A stretch of DNA of 64,000 nucleotides from Vavraia culicis subsp. floridensis (GCF_000192795.1 NW_007360636.1:1-64000), one strand, 5' to 3'. Positions 41,204 through 51,662 are shown, counted from the first letter of the stretch. Made by a program: numbers and translations. Notes: generated by a model not told the origin, from the letters alone.

Positions 41204-41787
41204 AATTTATGTAACTTTAATGTTTTAGCCAATCACTACAATGTTTCATTGCATGTCAATTTTGTTTGGAGTTATATTAGCTGTCCTGCAGAGGAATAGC
41301 AGACATGGCGGTATTTAATCTGCGTGCTCTGGCCCAGGTCGACGCTGATGTTTAATCGCTGCCTCTTATACAATCGTTAGAAGGTTGGTTGTCCTCTCAA
41401 CAACAACCTTGATAATCCTTTGAACGAGCGAAACCAAATTTGTTCAGTACTTCAGTTACACTCCACGACATCGTGTCACACCACTAATGAACAGAAGGTA
41501 ATTTCCCGGTTGTGACAGGCACAAGACGAGTATTGCGATGTTAGTACCAAACATAATTGTCAACATTGCCCTCTCATGCCAGCACTAAATAAAGTATCCT
41601 GTTTGATTAATAAAAATGGCACGGCTTGTTACAACACGAAAATAATATGCTCAGTTCTGACATGGAGAATTTGGTCTGTAAATACCAATAAAGTAGGAGC
41701 AAAGGATGATGCTCAAATTGGAAATTAACACATGCTTAAAATACATAATGCTAGTATCCAAAACCGATCACAATGACCAACCATAAT

Positions 41788-41973
41788 TTAGTACTTCTTA
41801 CTCAAAATGCTGTAAAACTCGGAAATAACATCTAAAACATCTTCTGCCATGCTGACATCCATTGTTGCACAAATCTGAATTAGTAAATTTATTTCCAATA
41901 CCACGGTACACCACACAACCGTTGCGCAGATCATCCATTGATTACGGGTAAAACTTCGTTTGGAGCTGAGCAT
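41788..41973 (-). CDS. doubtful small TM ORF
   Basis: 61 codons from ATG 41973 with one hydrophobic stretch (WMICATVVWCTVVLEINLLIQ) and a short helical tail. There is no start motif. It sits between two membrane-protein genes on the same strand, which is the only support. Confidence 0.25.
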   Translation of the reverse strand: MLSSKRSFTRNQWMICATVVWCTVVLEINLLIQICATMDVSMAEDVLDVISEFYSILSKKY

Positions 41974-42261
41974 AAGATCGAGCAAACAATGCAAGCGCTC
42001 ACAGAACTACTCCTACACACAGTAGATAAATCGAGATATGTAGATGCGTTTGCCATGTTTTAACCTGATTCGACCTATTCATTAGAACATATGATAAAAC
42101 TAAAATAAATCAGGTGTTCAAGCGCGTAAAGCATGCCAGGTGATTTTTTGCAGCGCAGTTATTTGCTCTAACCTAATTCATCATCAGTTTATCGTAAAGT
42201 GCTAGCTAGCACAATGAAAATCAAAATCATCGGCAAACAAGTAGCCAAAAAATTTTATTTC

Positions 42262-43904
42262 TTAAAAGCTGTCCGATGTGGGAACACTTAACGAGCTATT
42301 GTGTCCCAGCAGAGTATTTCCATATTCACCGATAGAACTAAGTGCGCCGGACTTACCGAGCATATTTGACGTATCCAACGTTCCTCTGGCCTCGTTGAGA
42401 GTCTCGCCATGATGCGAATCTTTGTGATGTTTCGATTCGCTCTTCTTCTTCTTATCATCATCCTCATCATCTTTTGAAGTTGAAGCGAGCGACGACTTGG
42501 TGGTTTTATCCGTGGTGGCATTGAGAGATGCCATTTTGGACCATTTTTCCTCATGCAGACTATTTTTGGCATCTTTTGCCTTCAATTTACTAGATTTAAG
42601 CTTCGATTTCTCACCTTTCTCATCTTTGCTCTTGTCCTTTGCTTCTGGTTCTTCATTTTTCTTTTCACTTAGCTCTGCTTCCTTGATCCCAGACAATGCT
42701 TCCTTCTTTTGTTTTAGACTAGCATTTTGAACATCAATCGTATTAATTAAATCATCTTCATTTGCTTTGGAAGATTTTTTCTTCTTTTCATCTTTTTCGC
42801 TCTTTTTATCAGCTAGATTAACATCGTTAAGCTCATTTAACATTTCTTTTGCGTTTCCTTTCATATGTGCCCTACTCGAATCGGCTAAATTAGCCATGTT
42901 AACATTTTTGTCTGTTCTTTCCTCGTCTTTCATCGCAGTTAGGTTGGCATTCAAGGGATCAACTAGCTCCTCCTTGTTCTTCTTTCCGCCTTTCTGATTC
43001 TCATCGTCATCCNNNNNNNNNNNNNNNNNNNNNNNNNNNNNNNNNNNNNNNNNNNNNNNNNNNNNNNNNNNNNNNNNNNNNNNNNNNNNNNNNNNNNNNN
43101 NNNNNNNNNNNNNNNNNNNNNNNNNNNNNNNNNNNNNNNNNNNNNNNNNNNNNNNNNNNNNNNNNNNNNNNNNNNNNNNNNNNNNNNNNNNTTTTTCTTC
43201 TTTTTATCGGCTAAATTGGCATTATTAGGATTAAACGATGCGTCCATCCTTCCATCCTGTCCATAAAGATTCATCAGCTCAGACCCATTTACGCCCGGTC
43301 CGTAATTCATCAGGTAATTGCTACCGGGCTGAGGCGCGCTATACAAATTATCATACACGCCCATCGGGTTGTACAGGTAATTGTTCATATTGTTGTACTC
43401 TGCCGGATCACCAACAAGATTATTGTTATTCATGAGCTTGTTCCCAACATTTCTTGGTTGTGCAGCAAGATAATTGCTTGTGATATCCTTGTTGTTCGCT
43501 TCCTGCTGTCTGCCTTTTTCTGAGCTGCCAAGTAAGGCACTCGTACTAGCATCCTTAGCATTGGATGCCGGATATGCCATACTTCCATAGTTTCGCGCAG
43601 AATAGTTATTGAACATGTTCATATTATTTGCCATGCTTCTGCCATTTGGCCCCTTAAGACCATTTTTTTCTTCGCCTTCTTTGCCTTCTTCGCCCTTGCC
43701 AGCATCACCGCCACCTTCGCCACCCTCACCGCCACCGCCCTCTTCACCACCCTTGCTGTCCTCACCTATCGCAAATGGTAGGCTCTTATCCTTCGATTTG
43801 ATCACAAGCGGGAACTCCTTAACCTTTATCCATAGGAATATTATGAATATAATGAATATGAAAAGTATTACACCAAGTATCTTGAAAAACAGACCGAATA
43901 TCAT
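42262..43904 (-). CDS. membrane-anchored Lys/Asn-rich repeat protein, interrupted by an assembly gap
   Basis: A single gene is inferred across the N run at 43013-43191. The upstream part starts at ATG 43904 with a strong signal anchor (MIFGLFFKILGVILFIFIIF) and continues with a Gly/Glu-rich stretch, then Asn/Tyr/Met-rich sequence. Just before the gap it reads NPNNANLADKKKK. The downstream part is open from the gap to the stop at 42262. It has related sequence (NANLTAMKDEE, VNMANLADSS, VNLADKKSEKDEKKKK), so the ANLADKKKK-like motif recurs on both sides. The two frames differ, which only means the gap length is not exact. Probably a surface or wall-associated protein. Confidence 0.6.
43013..43191. 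other. assembly gap (N run)
   Basis: 179 N bases inside a repeat-rich gene. The true length is unknown. Confidence 0.99.
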
Positions 43905-44522
43905 TGAGCTGGCATTTCGCTCCCACTTTTATTTCGATGACGAAACTTTGTGTTTGCGATTTCTCAGCATGGTTTCATCAGGAAATGACAGTTTCACAGT
44001 TTTGGTCTATCCGATGCTACTTTTGCACCAGAAACTGTGCACAAATTTACAAGAAGTCGTTGTTGATGTGTATGAAGGTACCGCTCATAGAATTTATGCT
44101 GGATTTGGATGTACCTTATCACACAAAATAGAGCAAATATCGAACTTAAAACAAACTCTGCACCAAATGAAACGCCATAAAGATAATTTGCAGTATTTTG
44201 TACTTTCTTTGATCTGTGCAGAATAAAAATATGATAAAAAATCTTTTTAACAGCCGGACATGCTTTTAATTAACCTACATATCTTATCGATCATCCACGT
44301 CGGTTTAAATGGACAGTTAGCGCACAAGCCCCGCAACAATGCGCTTATTCAAAGACAGCAAGAAGTATAATCGCAATCTCACTTAGGCTGCCGAACAATC
44401 ATGATCTGCAACATTTTCTGTTCCAACTCCATGGATCGATGCCCAACAATCATCCAATCACGACCAAACACATCATGCATAACAGGCGAACAGCACAGGA
44501 CCTTTCAAGCTTATTTGTTTAA
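43905..44522. other. intergenic region, no gene seen
   Basis: A plus-strand frame from 43609 is the shadow of the gapped gene. Nothing else was found. Confidence 0.45.
43926..43934 (-). promoter_or_regulatory. TATA-like box of the gap-interrupted gene
   Basis: AAATAAAAG on the minus strand, 22-30 bases before ATG 43904. Confidence 0.35.
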
Positions 44523-45056
44523 TTACCTGAAATTAACCAATTTCATCACCAAATAACTAATTAATTTGAAAAGACCTATCCGTCCCATTAGAATGTACAA
44601 ACTCACACACAAATAAACAACAATTCCTATCCACACTCGTCTAATTTCTTTTGCCTCGTTTACTTTGCTCCTAGCAATCACATCTCTTGCGCTAAGCAGC
44701 TCTTTCTCCAGGGCTTTGCTGTTGTAGCAAAGGCTCTTCAACCTCACACTGCTCTCGCTCAGTAGCATAATGTTCTGGTCGGCTGTGTCCACTTGCGATA
44801 CCATTAGCGACAACGTATCGAAGAGATGCTTGTCCTCAGCATCATCCCTACGGTTGATGACTGGTTCCTCCTTCTGTGCTGAAGCGATGATGCTTTCCCT
44901 CAGCATTCGCAGCCATCCCGCTATCAAATCTTTATCGGGTGTAGATGAACCGTAGCACTGCAACTCATACTGGTTTATGAGCGAGTGCACCTGGTGCACA
45001 TGTGCAGTCATGTCCTTGGGCTGTATGTTGAGAAGATTCGTTATCTGTTCCTCCAT
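44523..45056 (-). CDS. Sec20-like SNARE
   Basis: 177 residues. The C-terminal part has the layout of Sec20: a SNARE-like heptad helix (about 105-150, NIMLLSESSVRLKSLCYNSK then LLSARDVIARSKVNEA), a short basic linker and a membrane anchor (WIGIVVYLCVSLYILMGRIG). Sec20 acts with Ufe1 and Use1 in Golgi-to-ER retrograde fusion. The N-terminal part is helical and polar. The start is chosen at ATG 45056 because GCCCCTC lies five bases before it. The frame is open for about 70 more codons upstream but has no ATG there. Use1 or Bos1 are alternatives. Confidence 0.5.
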   Translation of the reverse strand: MEEQITNLLNIQPKDMTAHVHQVHSLINQYELQCYGSSTPDKDLIAGWLRMLRESIIASAQKEEPVINRRDDAEDKHLFDTLSLMVSQVDTADQNIMLLSESSVRLKSLCYNSKALEKELLSARDVIARSKVNEAKEIRRVWIGIVVYLCVSLYILMGRIGLFKLISYLVMKLVNFR

Positions 45057-45767
45057 CTGGCGAGGGGCTATGCCAAACACAACCTGTTGAATGTCTGAAC
45101 GAACCCCCACATCAACATTAAACAGAATTTCCTTCTCAAGTGCGAAGAAAACAAATCCTGGAATGTGCTGTGGCCCAAACAGGGACCATGGTACGAACCA
45201 GTGCCTGAGCAGGGCACTTATGCCAAAGAGATTCTGATCTAAAAGTGAACCATTTACACCAAAAACGTTCTTTCAATTTATTGTATGGTTCCCTTACACA
45301 GCGATATTTCACGATTTGTACCTGCGGTACGATATGACTGCTGAGCTGTTGCAGTAGGCTAAATATAACTCTCACAGTAAAAATGCATGCTCTTCTTCTG
45401 CTGCAGGGTCTTTCCTAACAAAACTGCCATCACTGCTGCAGGCACCTAGGTAAGATATTTCTAAAGAATGTACTCTCAAGAAGAAATAACCGGCAATGTA
45501 ATTTTGTCCTACGTGCTCACAATGTTATGGAACAGTGCCCTCAATTTCATCGTTTTTAAAACCATGTTCTTCCAATATTACGGTGCAACTGCTGTTGTTC
45601 CGATGTGGTCAAAAACTTGATTTTTAATAGCAAGGCTGGCACCTTTTACGCCTCAAATCGACTACAAAATTAATTTTTGACGAACAGGAATTACTTTACT
45701 AGACAAGCTACCGATCAGCAGTTGTAACATTTGTAGGAAACAACAGCGACAAATACTTCTCGTTTGA
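45057..45767. other. intergenic region
   Basis: Contains the ATG-less open extension of the Sec20-like frame. No further gene or repeat. Confidence 0.4.
45062..45067 (-). promoter_or_regulatory. start-proximal CCCCTC motif of Sec20-like gene
   Basis: CCCCTC on the minus strand, five bases before ATG 45056. It decides the start. Confidence 0.55.
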
Positions 45768-46646
45768 TCACTCCTTGTTAAAATCAGAGTACAGCTCATC
45801 ATCATTCGAGTAGTCCTCCGTTGGATATCCCACGATCCGTTTTCTGTTCTTTAACAGGTACACATCATCCATCAAGTCATGCTCCTTAAGCTTAGAGCCG
45901 TTTTCGAGAATAAACCGCTCGCTCGACAAGTGCCGCACCGCTTTCAGATCGCGTACAAACTCGCCAAACGCGTTCTTCTCGCCCCCTATGCATTCCGATA
46001 CGTACTTCTGAGCATTCCGCTCAAAGTTTGCCGTGTTGTTGAGCGGTCGGCTGGTACCAGACGATATCATTTTGTACACCGTGTCTGTTATTATCTCTTT
46101 CAGGGCACGCAACTCGCCGTACATCACGCCTGCCGTGTTGCTGCAGCTACTATTGCTTAGCAGCGCGCTGTTGGGCGGTAGAATAACACGCTCGGGGCAG
46201 AACAGTAGCACCAGGTCATTCCCCATTCTCGGGCCCATCTGAGCGGTAAAAGCGGTTTTAACTATGTTTGTTCGTGCCAGTACCGGATTGCCCTCTATAC
46301 ACTTCGTTATGTCGTACGGCATGCCCTCCAAAACAACCTTTGTGAAGTCGCCACGTACCTGTATGCCAAGATTTTGTATGTCCTCGTTTATGATGTCGAA
46401 TATGCCGCCAAAGAACTTGGTCACGGTGCTGAGCGCGTTGAGATCCGAACTGAACTCGACAGACAACGCTGCTCGGAGAGCAACTATTGCGGTACCATCG
46501 GCATGCACACCGATTCTGATCACGGTTGTACCACGTGTCCTGTTCTGTACTTTTTTGAAAGACGGCTTGAGCCGCGAAGCCGGAAGCAAAAATGAGTGTA
46601 CAACAGCGAGATAAAGGATAAATATTTGCATCACATACGCACGCAT
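45768..46646 (-). CDS. secreted orphan protein with four conserved-looking Cys
   Basis: 292 residues, or 287 if the second ATG at 46631 is used. The signal peptide is MQIFILYLAVVHSFLLPA. The body (about 40-215) looks folded, with alternating strands and helices. Cys occur in TKCIEGN, LFCPERV, SSCSNTAG and SECIGG. The tail is acidic and ends in a Tyr/Asp/Asn-rich stretch. Spacing around NDLVLLFCPER...CSNTAGVMYG faintly recalls secreted metalloprotease folds, but no HExxH is present, so I make no enzyme call. No clear TATA box or CCC motif precedes it. Confidence 0.65.
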   Translation of the reverse strand: MRAYVMQIFILYLAVVHSFLLPASRLKPSFKKVQNRTRGTTVIRIGVHADGTAIVALRAALSVEFSSDLNALSTVTKFFGGIFDIINEDIQNLGIQVRGDFTKVVLEGMPYDITKCIEGNPVLARTNIVKTAFTAQMGPRMGNDLVLLFCPERVILPPNSALLSNSSCSNTAGVMYGELRALKEIITDTVYKMISSGTSRPLNNTANFERNAQKYVSECIGGEKNAFGEFVRDLKAVRHLSSERFILENGSKLKEHDLMDDVYLLKNRKRIVGYPTEDYSNDDELYSDFNKE

Positions 46647-46764
46647 ACACAGCTAAAAGGTAGGCTTGAAACCGAACATGTTTTTGATCTATTAAAAAGA
46701 TCATGAAGAAAGGCAGTATCCAAGAAATGAATTGTTCCAGAGTGCAGATGTGATACGGCCGTAA

Positions 46765-46865
46765 ATGCAACATCATACGTTCAGAAAGAACACTTCATTG
46801 CACAGGCCGTGTTGATGACCGGCATTGCACATTGAAGTGTTCTTCCTGAGCGTATGATGTTGCAT
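46765..46865. repeat. long inverted repeat (fold-back hairpin)
   Basis: Left arm 46765-46797 (ATGCAACATCATACG...CACTTCA) pairs with right arm 46833-46865 over 33 bases with two mismatches. The loop is 35 bases. It ends about 120 bases upstream of the gene at 45768. Confidence 0.9.
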
Positions 46866-47272
46866 ATCGATCAAGTATTAATCGCACGTAGTTGTCATTC
46901 TAAAAAGGTAAAACATGCCAATCACAAAACATTAATTTTAATGGGTAGCTTATCGGCGTATTCATTGCTGCTATTTAAGGAAGAAGCTGCGATAAATTTA
47001 ATCAAATATCACCCTTAAATTTATCTAATGCACCCGGATGCTTAAAGCTCACCGATGAACTGCCATGTCAATCATGAACCGTGGCAATCAACAATTCGAG
47101 TTACTTTTGGTGTTGTGCAGTGCATGCGGTAAAAAGCTACTCGATAATGCACGCGCTGTTCACGGTTGGTTGTTTCCTTTGCTAAATCACGCTCTGTTAG
47201 AAATGTTCTGTAGAATATTATGCGATGCATCAGTTGCTGCTCATTGGCAGTTACATTAGAACACCGCCATAG

Positions 47273-47442
47273 ATACGAAATATTGGTGGTGTTTGAAAAT
47301 GAGCAAAATCGTGTGAAACGCTTAAAAATGCTACATTTTCGTGCAGCACCGCATTTAATACGAAATATTGGTGGTGTTTGAAAATGAGCAAAATCGTGTG
47401 AAACGCTTAAAAATGCTACATTTTCGTGCAGCACCACATTTA
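47273..47442. repeat. 85-bp tandem duplication
   Basis: Sequence from ATACGAAATATTGGTGGTG to ...CAGCACCGCATTTA (47273-47357) recurs at once at 47358-47442 with one visible change (CCGC to CCAC). Confidence 0.95.
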
Positions 47443-47715
47443 ATGAATTGCTGTAGGTTCAAAGTTCTTATCATATAAATAAAAAGACAACTCGAAAGCT
47501 GATTGCTTGTGATAAGGTGTGAAAAGCGGCAAAAGCATGATTTGTTGCGGAATAAAAGCATTTTATGCCATCACCACGTTAATTTTATCGTACGGTAGCA
47601 CCAAAACTAACTTTCAAATTTGTTGACCAAAACAATGGTAATAATGCAGCAGACTGTCATGATCTGAGTCAACAAACTTGCAATTTAGTTTTGATCATGG
47701 GTATTTAAGATAGCA

Positions 47716-47815
47716 TTCATTTATGAATTGATATACATCAAAGTATCAGATAGCTCGTATTTTTGTTCATTTATGAATTGATATACATCAAAGTATCAGA
47801 TAGCTCGTATTTTTG
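47716..47815. repeat. perfect 50-bp tandem duplication
   Basis: TTCATTTATGAATTGATATA... at 47716-47765 recurs at 47766-47815 without visible change. Confidence 0.95.
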
Positions 47816-48430
47816 CTGTAAATATTGGATGTGCTGCCACTTACGATACTGCCATGTTGTATTTGCGATCACGCGTAGCAGAGATTGGCAGTTCATGATA
47901 TATTCAACGTGGAAGGTGTGCATTTAACCATCTTAATCATAATTTAGACAAAGTGTAAGAAACCCTTTCAATATTTGATTATCATCCTAAGGTGTTTGGA
48001 ACGTTTTACATTTCTTAGTTGTGTGCAGAGATGCATACGCATGCTATAAACAAACTTTTTATGCTGTGCTTGTATTCTGTGCACAACAGAGGTACGGTTA
48101 AAATGCAGAGCGTCAATTCCATTTGTTCACAAACACCATTCTACAAGTTGAAGATGTGCTTTGATTTGCAATGCTGCATAGGCATTTTAGATAACTCACT
48201 GCGACTGTTTGAAATGGATAAGACAGGAAATAATCACTTTTCTGCCACGGCAGCGGAACGAAACCGCAGTGACCAATCTCAAGAAGTAAGCTAAAAGGAA
48301 GAGGGTGCATGTGCTGGTTCTGAATGAACAAAAGCACCGGCTATCGATGCCTTAAAAAATATTGCTATCGTGTAATTTTGCCCAAACTATTTTAATTGAG
48401 TACGGCAAATAAGCACCTGCTCAAGAATTG

Positions 48431-49129
48431 CTAGGTTGATGAAGCGCGCAACACAGATATTAATCCATAGGCCACGGCAAGATTTTCGTCCTCTTTTACC
48501 GTGACACTCAGTTTATCCTCCACCTCTAGCGTCTTTTTAGCATCATCGACATGCAATTGATAAATTTTATGCGCATTGTTTCTCGAAACGGCAATAAATA
48601 CGTTTCTCTGACATTTAGGAGATGAGCGATTGAAAAAGCTTATCTGCCGATTAATGATGCAAATCGGGAAATTACGAAATATTTTAGCAGCCACTTTCAC
48701 CAGAATGTTCGTGTTGCAAAGCATTTTGTGCTTCTTCAAGGTGTTGTACGCGATCCAATTCGTGCAACGTTGCAGCGAACCGGTACCGTGCAGATCTTTA
48801 TGCTTATCGTAATCTAGTTCAGCCTGTTTGTGCTTATCCAGCTCTTCTATCAACCCCGAAGCATCAGCACCAAGTATTTCCATCATTAATCCCAGTACTT
48901 CATTGTTATCGATGTTGCTACCCGTGATAGCCAGCAAATATTCTCTCGCACGACCATCCTTCAGAAACTCGTTCTGTAGCTTAGCCGATCCATTCACTTC
49001 CTTGTGAATCCGTGCTTGGTACTTCTTGTCAACATTCCGTAGCATTGAGTAAGCTACGAGCAGGAGTATAACTAGCAGCAGAACAATAGCACATGGCACT
49101 ATAATCGCGATTGTTACTCTTTTTTCCAT
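48431..49129 (-). CDS. N-terminally anchored orphan protein
   Basis: 232 residues. A signal anchor at residues 7-29 (AIIVPCAIVLLLVILLLVAY) is followed by a helical, charged domain (35-115) and a second domain with four Cys (about 120-180, including LQRCTNW, MLCNTN, FPICII and PKCQRN). The end is acidic and strand-like. No known family is recognised. TATAAAAAGG lies 19-28 bases before the ATG. Confidence 0.65.
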   Translation of the reverse strand: MEKRVTIAIIVPCAIVLLLVILLLVAYSMLRNVDKKYQARIHKEVNGSAKLQNEFLKDGRAREYLLAITGSNIDNNEVLGLMMEILGADASGLIEELDKHKQAELDYDKHKDLHGTGSLQRCTNWIAYNTLKKHKMLCNTNILVKVAAKIFRNFPICIINRQISFFNRSSPKCQRNVFIAVSRNNAHKIYQLHVDDAKKTLEVEDKLSVTVKEDENLAVAYGLISVLRASST

Positions 49130-49147
49130 TGATCAACACTCCGTTCA

Positions 49148-49157
49148 CCTTTTTATA
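49148..49157 (-). promoter_or_regulatory. TATA box of anchored protein gene
   Basis: TATAAAAAGG on the minus strand, 19-28 bases before ATG 49129. Confidence 0.5.
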
Positions 49158-50220
49158 CTCATGATGCCTGTCAAACCATAAATTTTGATCTGCCAAGCTT
49201 TCCTTTTACAGCTTCTTCCATAAAAATACGAAATGCACAGTTCATGCTCTCAGCTGTCACCGGTTGTACTCCTATAATTTGCTTAACTCCCTGTAATGAA
49301 TGATTGATATTTAAAGGAGGCATCAACGTAATCAAGCGCTGTGCACTGATGGATATTTGCAGTTTAAATATGATGTTAGATAAGCATCTACCACGCTGAT
49401 CATTGATATGAACATGCTAATCACGGTTTACCCTTCTTTCATTTTTTGGTCCAATCATTGTTTTACTCCTCAAGTCAGAACTGCTAGTGTTTTAGCCCAT
49501 CGTAGCACCTCCTTATCAGCAGTAGGAATAGACGACATAACAAGCAAATTTCTTAATTTTACAAGGTTCTCCGTTATAAACGAAGAGTGAGCAAAACTGC
49601 CCGCTCACCACGCCTGTAATAGCACGGTGCATGCAACACGACAGGTCATACCGCTGGTAAGGACAATATTCTTTGATGCTGACATGATGAGGTAACAGCA
49701 TTCGCTAGTACGTAATGATTTGATCAAAGGAGTACGTCTAGTGATTGTTACTCGTATACAACCCATCTCTGTTCGTACATGTTGTGCTTAATCTCAGGTG
49801 TAAAATCTTAAAAATTGTTATCAATGTTACATCGTGGCTAAGCAACGTCCTCTTCACTGTGATAATCCGTAGCACCACGTTTTGATTTGCTAAAAGGTGT
49901 TAAAGGCCCGCTTGTTCAGACATACCGCATCATGCAGCTTTGATCAATCAAAGTGCGCGTGAGCGTGTTCATCCGTAGTTTGCAATTTAACGTGGTAAAC
50001 AACTCAACCGCGTCCTTCTTTTTTTACGTTTTGTTATTTACCTTCAAAGATTCTTTCGTGGTTTTGATTGCTACGTTGGTCTACCCCGTGTATCGGTTCT
50101 AATACCATTTGTTCAGTGCTATGTTCGTGTTATTTCCTCAACACCGTTCTTATTGCCAGTTTTTTGTGCTCTCTGCTCAATGTAAGACATATTATTTCAT
50201 GGCGCTGTTATTTCACGGTA

Positions 50221-50358
50221 CTCCTCCACGCTAACGATGTACCTCATTTATTCAAGCAGCACCGTATCACGCCCATATTTCGTACTCCTCCACGCTAACG
50301 ATGTACCTCATTTATTCAAGCAGCACCGTATCACGCCCATATTTCATACTCCTCCACG
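50221..50358. repeat. 64-bp tandem duplication with third partial copy
   Basis: CTCCTCCACGCTAACGATGT... at 50221-50284 and 50285-50348 differ at one visible base (CGTACT versus CATACT at the end). A third copy starts at 50349 and stops after about 10 bases. Confidence 0.95.
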
Positions 50359-50426
50359 TTTCATCGCAAAAACTAAAACATTTCATAAATAATTTAAAAC
50401 GACCCCCACCCAAAAAACAGAACAAG

Positions 50427-50429
50427 CCC
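50427..50429 (+). promoter_or_regulatory. start-proximal CCC of Arg-rich protein gene
   Basis: GCCCAGCAA leads into ATG 50435. A second run, CCCCCACCC, lies at 50403-50411. Confidence 0.4.
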
Positions 50430-50434
50430 AGCAA

Positions 50435-50830
50435 ATGACAACACGCAAACAAGAACGAAATCTAGAACATCGCGAGCACCGCCACAGCAATTATCCGCGC
50501 GACGAGTACTTCCGCACGCGGTACGGGTATCCCCGCAGGCCCTTGTACAGCGGTGCACGCGAATCGGTGCGTGCACGGTATCTGCCCGAGGGAGGTACCG
50601 GCGGATACGAGGAGCGCTCTTACAGGAGAAGGTACGATGACAGGTTGTACGACAGGAGCAGGGAAAGGCCGTATGACAGGCCCGAGCGCATGTTTGACAG
50701 GCATGGTAGCAGAGGATCTTTTAGAAGAGGTGGTAGCAGAGAAAAAATTCCCACGATCGAAGTGATGGATGCACAGATGAAGCGGTACATGGCAGGTGAG
50801 AAGATCGATGCAGGGTATGAGAAGTTGTGA
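50435..50830 (+). CDS. small Arg-rich RNA-binding-like protein
   Basis: 131 residues. Residues 1-105 are rich in Arg, Tyr, Asp and Gly (SYRRRYDDRLYDRSRERPYD, SRGSFRRGGSRE), like the disordered regions of RNA-binding and mRNA-export proteins. The last 25 residues form a short conserved-looking helix (TIEVMDAQMKRYMAGEKID). It resembles the 'LD.qLd.Ym' C-terminal motif of ALY/Yra1 and CHTOP that contacts the export helicase UAP56/Sub2. I infer an mRNA-export or splicing adaptor that lacks an RRM. CCC precedes the start. Confidence 0.5.
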   Translation: MTTRKQERNLEHREHRHSNYPRDEYFRTRYGYPRRPLYSGARESVRARYLPEGGTGGYEERSYRRRYDDRLYDRSRERPYDRPERMFDRHGSRGSFRRGGSREKIPTIEVMDAQMKRYMAGEKIDAGYEKL

Positions 50831-51662
50831 TGATTATAAAAACGTTTTCAAGTAACTCCGCTCTTTGAGCCCTTCGTAAGTCGTGGTGCGATGGGGTATT
50901 GGGCCGTGTGCAGGGTCCTTCTCGTTTTAAGGACACGGTATGGCCGCACTCCTCGTTGCAGCGGAGCTTCTCCTCGGTGTTTATGCACAGTTCGTTTTTC
51001 TTTTCTTGTTTATAACGCGGAGGTGTGCGTTGCTCTCTTGGTGCATCGCTGTTCATTTCCAATACGGGTGCTGATCAAGCACGTAGCACCGTGAATAAAT
51101 GTTTTCATATTTTTTAAGGACCGCTTGCCGGTCATTTATTCCGTAGGTACTGCTTCATCCCGATGATCCCTTCGTTTTGTGAATTTCTCCCGAGAGGTGC
51201 ACCGGCACGTTTGCTGGGTACGGGTGGTTTACACGATGCAAATCATTGCGGTACCTGCTCCCAGTCTTAAGATCATACTGCCGTGCACGGCATAAAAACG
51301 TAGGGCTTGGTTGCTGTAGGGATGCGCAGCGTGCGATCAACGGTTTATGTTCTAACGAATGCTGGTCTTCACAATACCTGTCAAGGAATGTGCTCGGGTC
51401 AGCACCTCCATTTTACCGTTATTTTGATTTGTTGTTCTGTTCGTGCGGTTGCCATGGCTGCGGTTGGAGGTGCAGCCAAATGACTGAGGGCAGAACAATG
51501 CAATTATAGGGTACACCATCCAATACCCTTGCCATCAGCCGCACTTACACATTTAGGGACCGTATCGCCCCATTGCGATGTTCCTCGTCATGCCCCACCG
51601 GTTGGTCATTACCGGCCGTGTTCCCAGGGTCATACCTTAAAATTTAAAATTTTGCACCCCTC
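50831..51662. other. intergenic region
   Basis: No gene seen. It ends with an AAATTT plus CCCCTC start region for the next gene. Confidence 0.45.
51638..51662 (+). promoter_or_regulatory. AAATTT and CCCCTC start signals of Mad1-like gene
   Basis: TTAAAATTTAAAATTTT (51638-51654 region) is followed by GCA and CCCCTC (51657-51662), which directly adjoins ATG 51663. Confidence 0.6.

Larger units (their letters stand above)
41174..42261. other. intergenic region
   Basis: Apart from the doubtful 61-codon ORF, nothing recognised. Confidence 0.4.
46647..48430. other. 1.8-kb repeat-bearing intergenic region
   Basis: Holds a fold-back hairpin (46765-46865), an 85-bp tandem duplication (47273-47442) and a 50-bp tandem duplication (47716-47815). 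Small frames at 47065-47259 and 48031-48294 start with ATG but have no start signals. Confidence 0.5.
49130..50434. other. intergenic region with a 64-bp tandem duplication
   Basis: No gene supported. The duplication at 50221-50358 lies near the right end. Confidence 0.45.

Noticed and set aside
41341..41400. Very short ORF after GCAGACATGGCGG near 41305
   Set aside because: Only 16 codons; no known small ribosomal protein.
45768..46646. Secreted metalloprotease (reprolysin-like) assignment
   Set aside because: No HExxH zinc motif and only a faint spacing resemblance.
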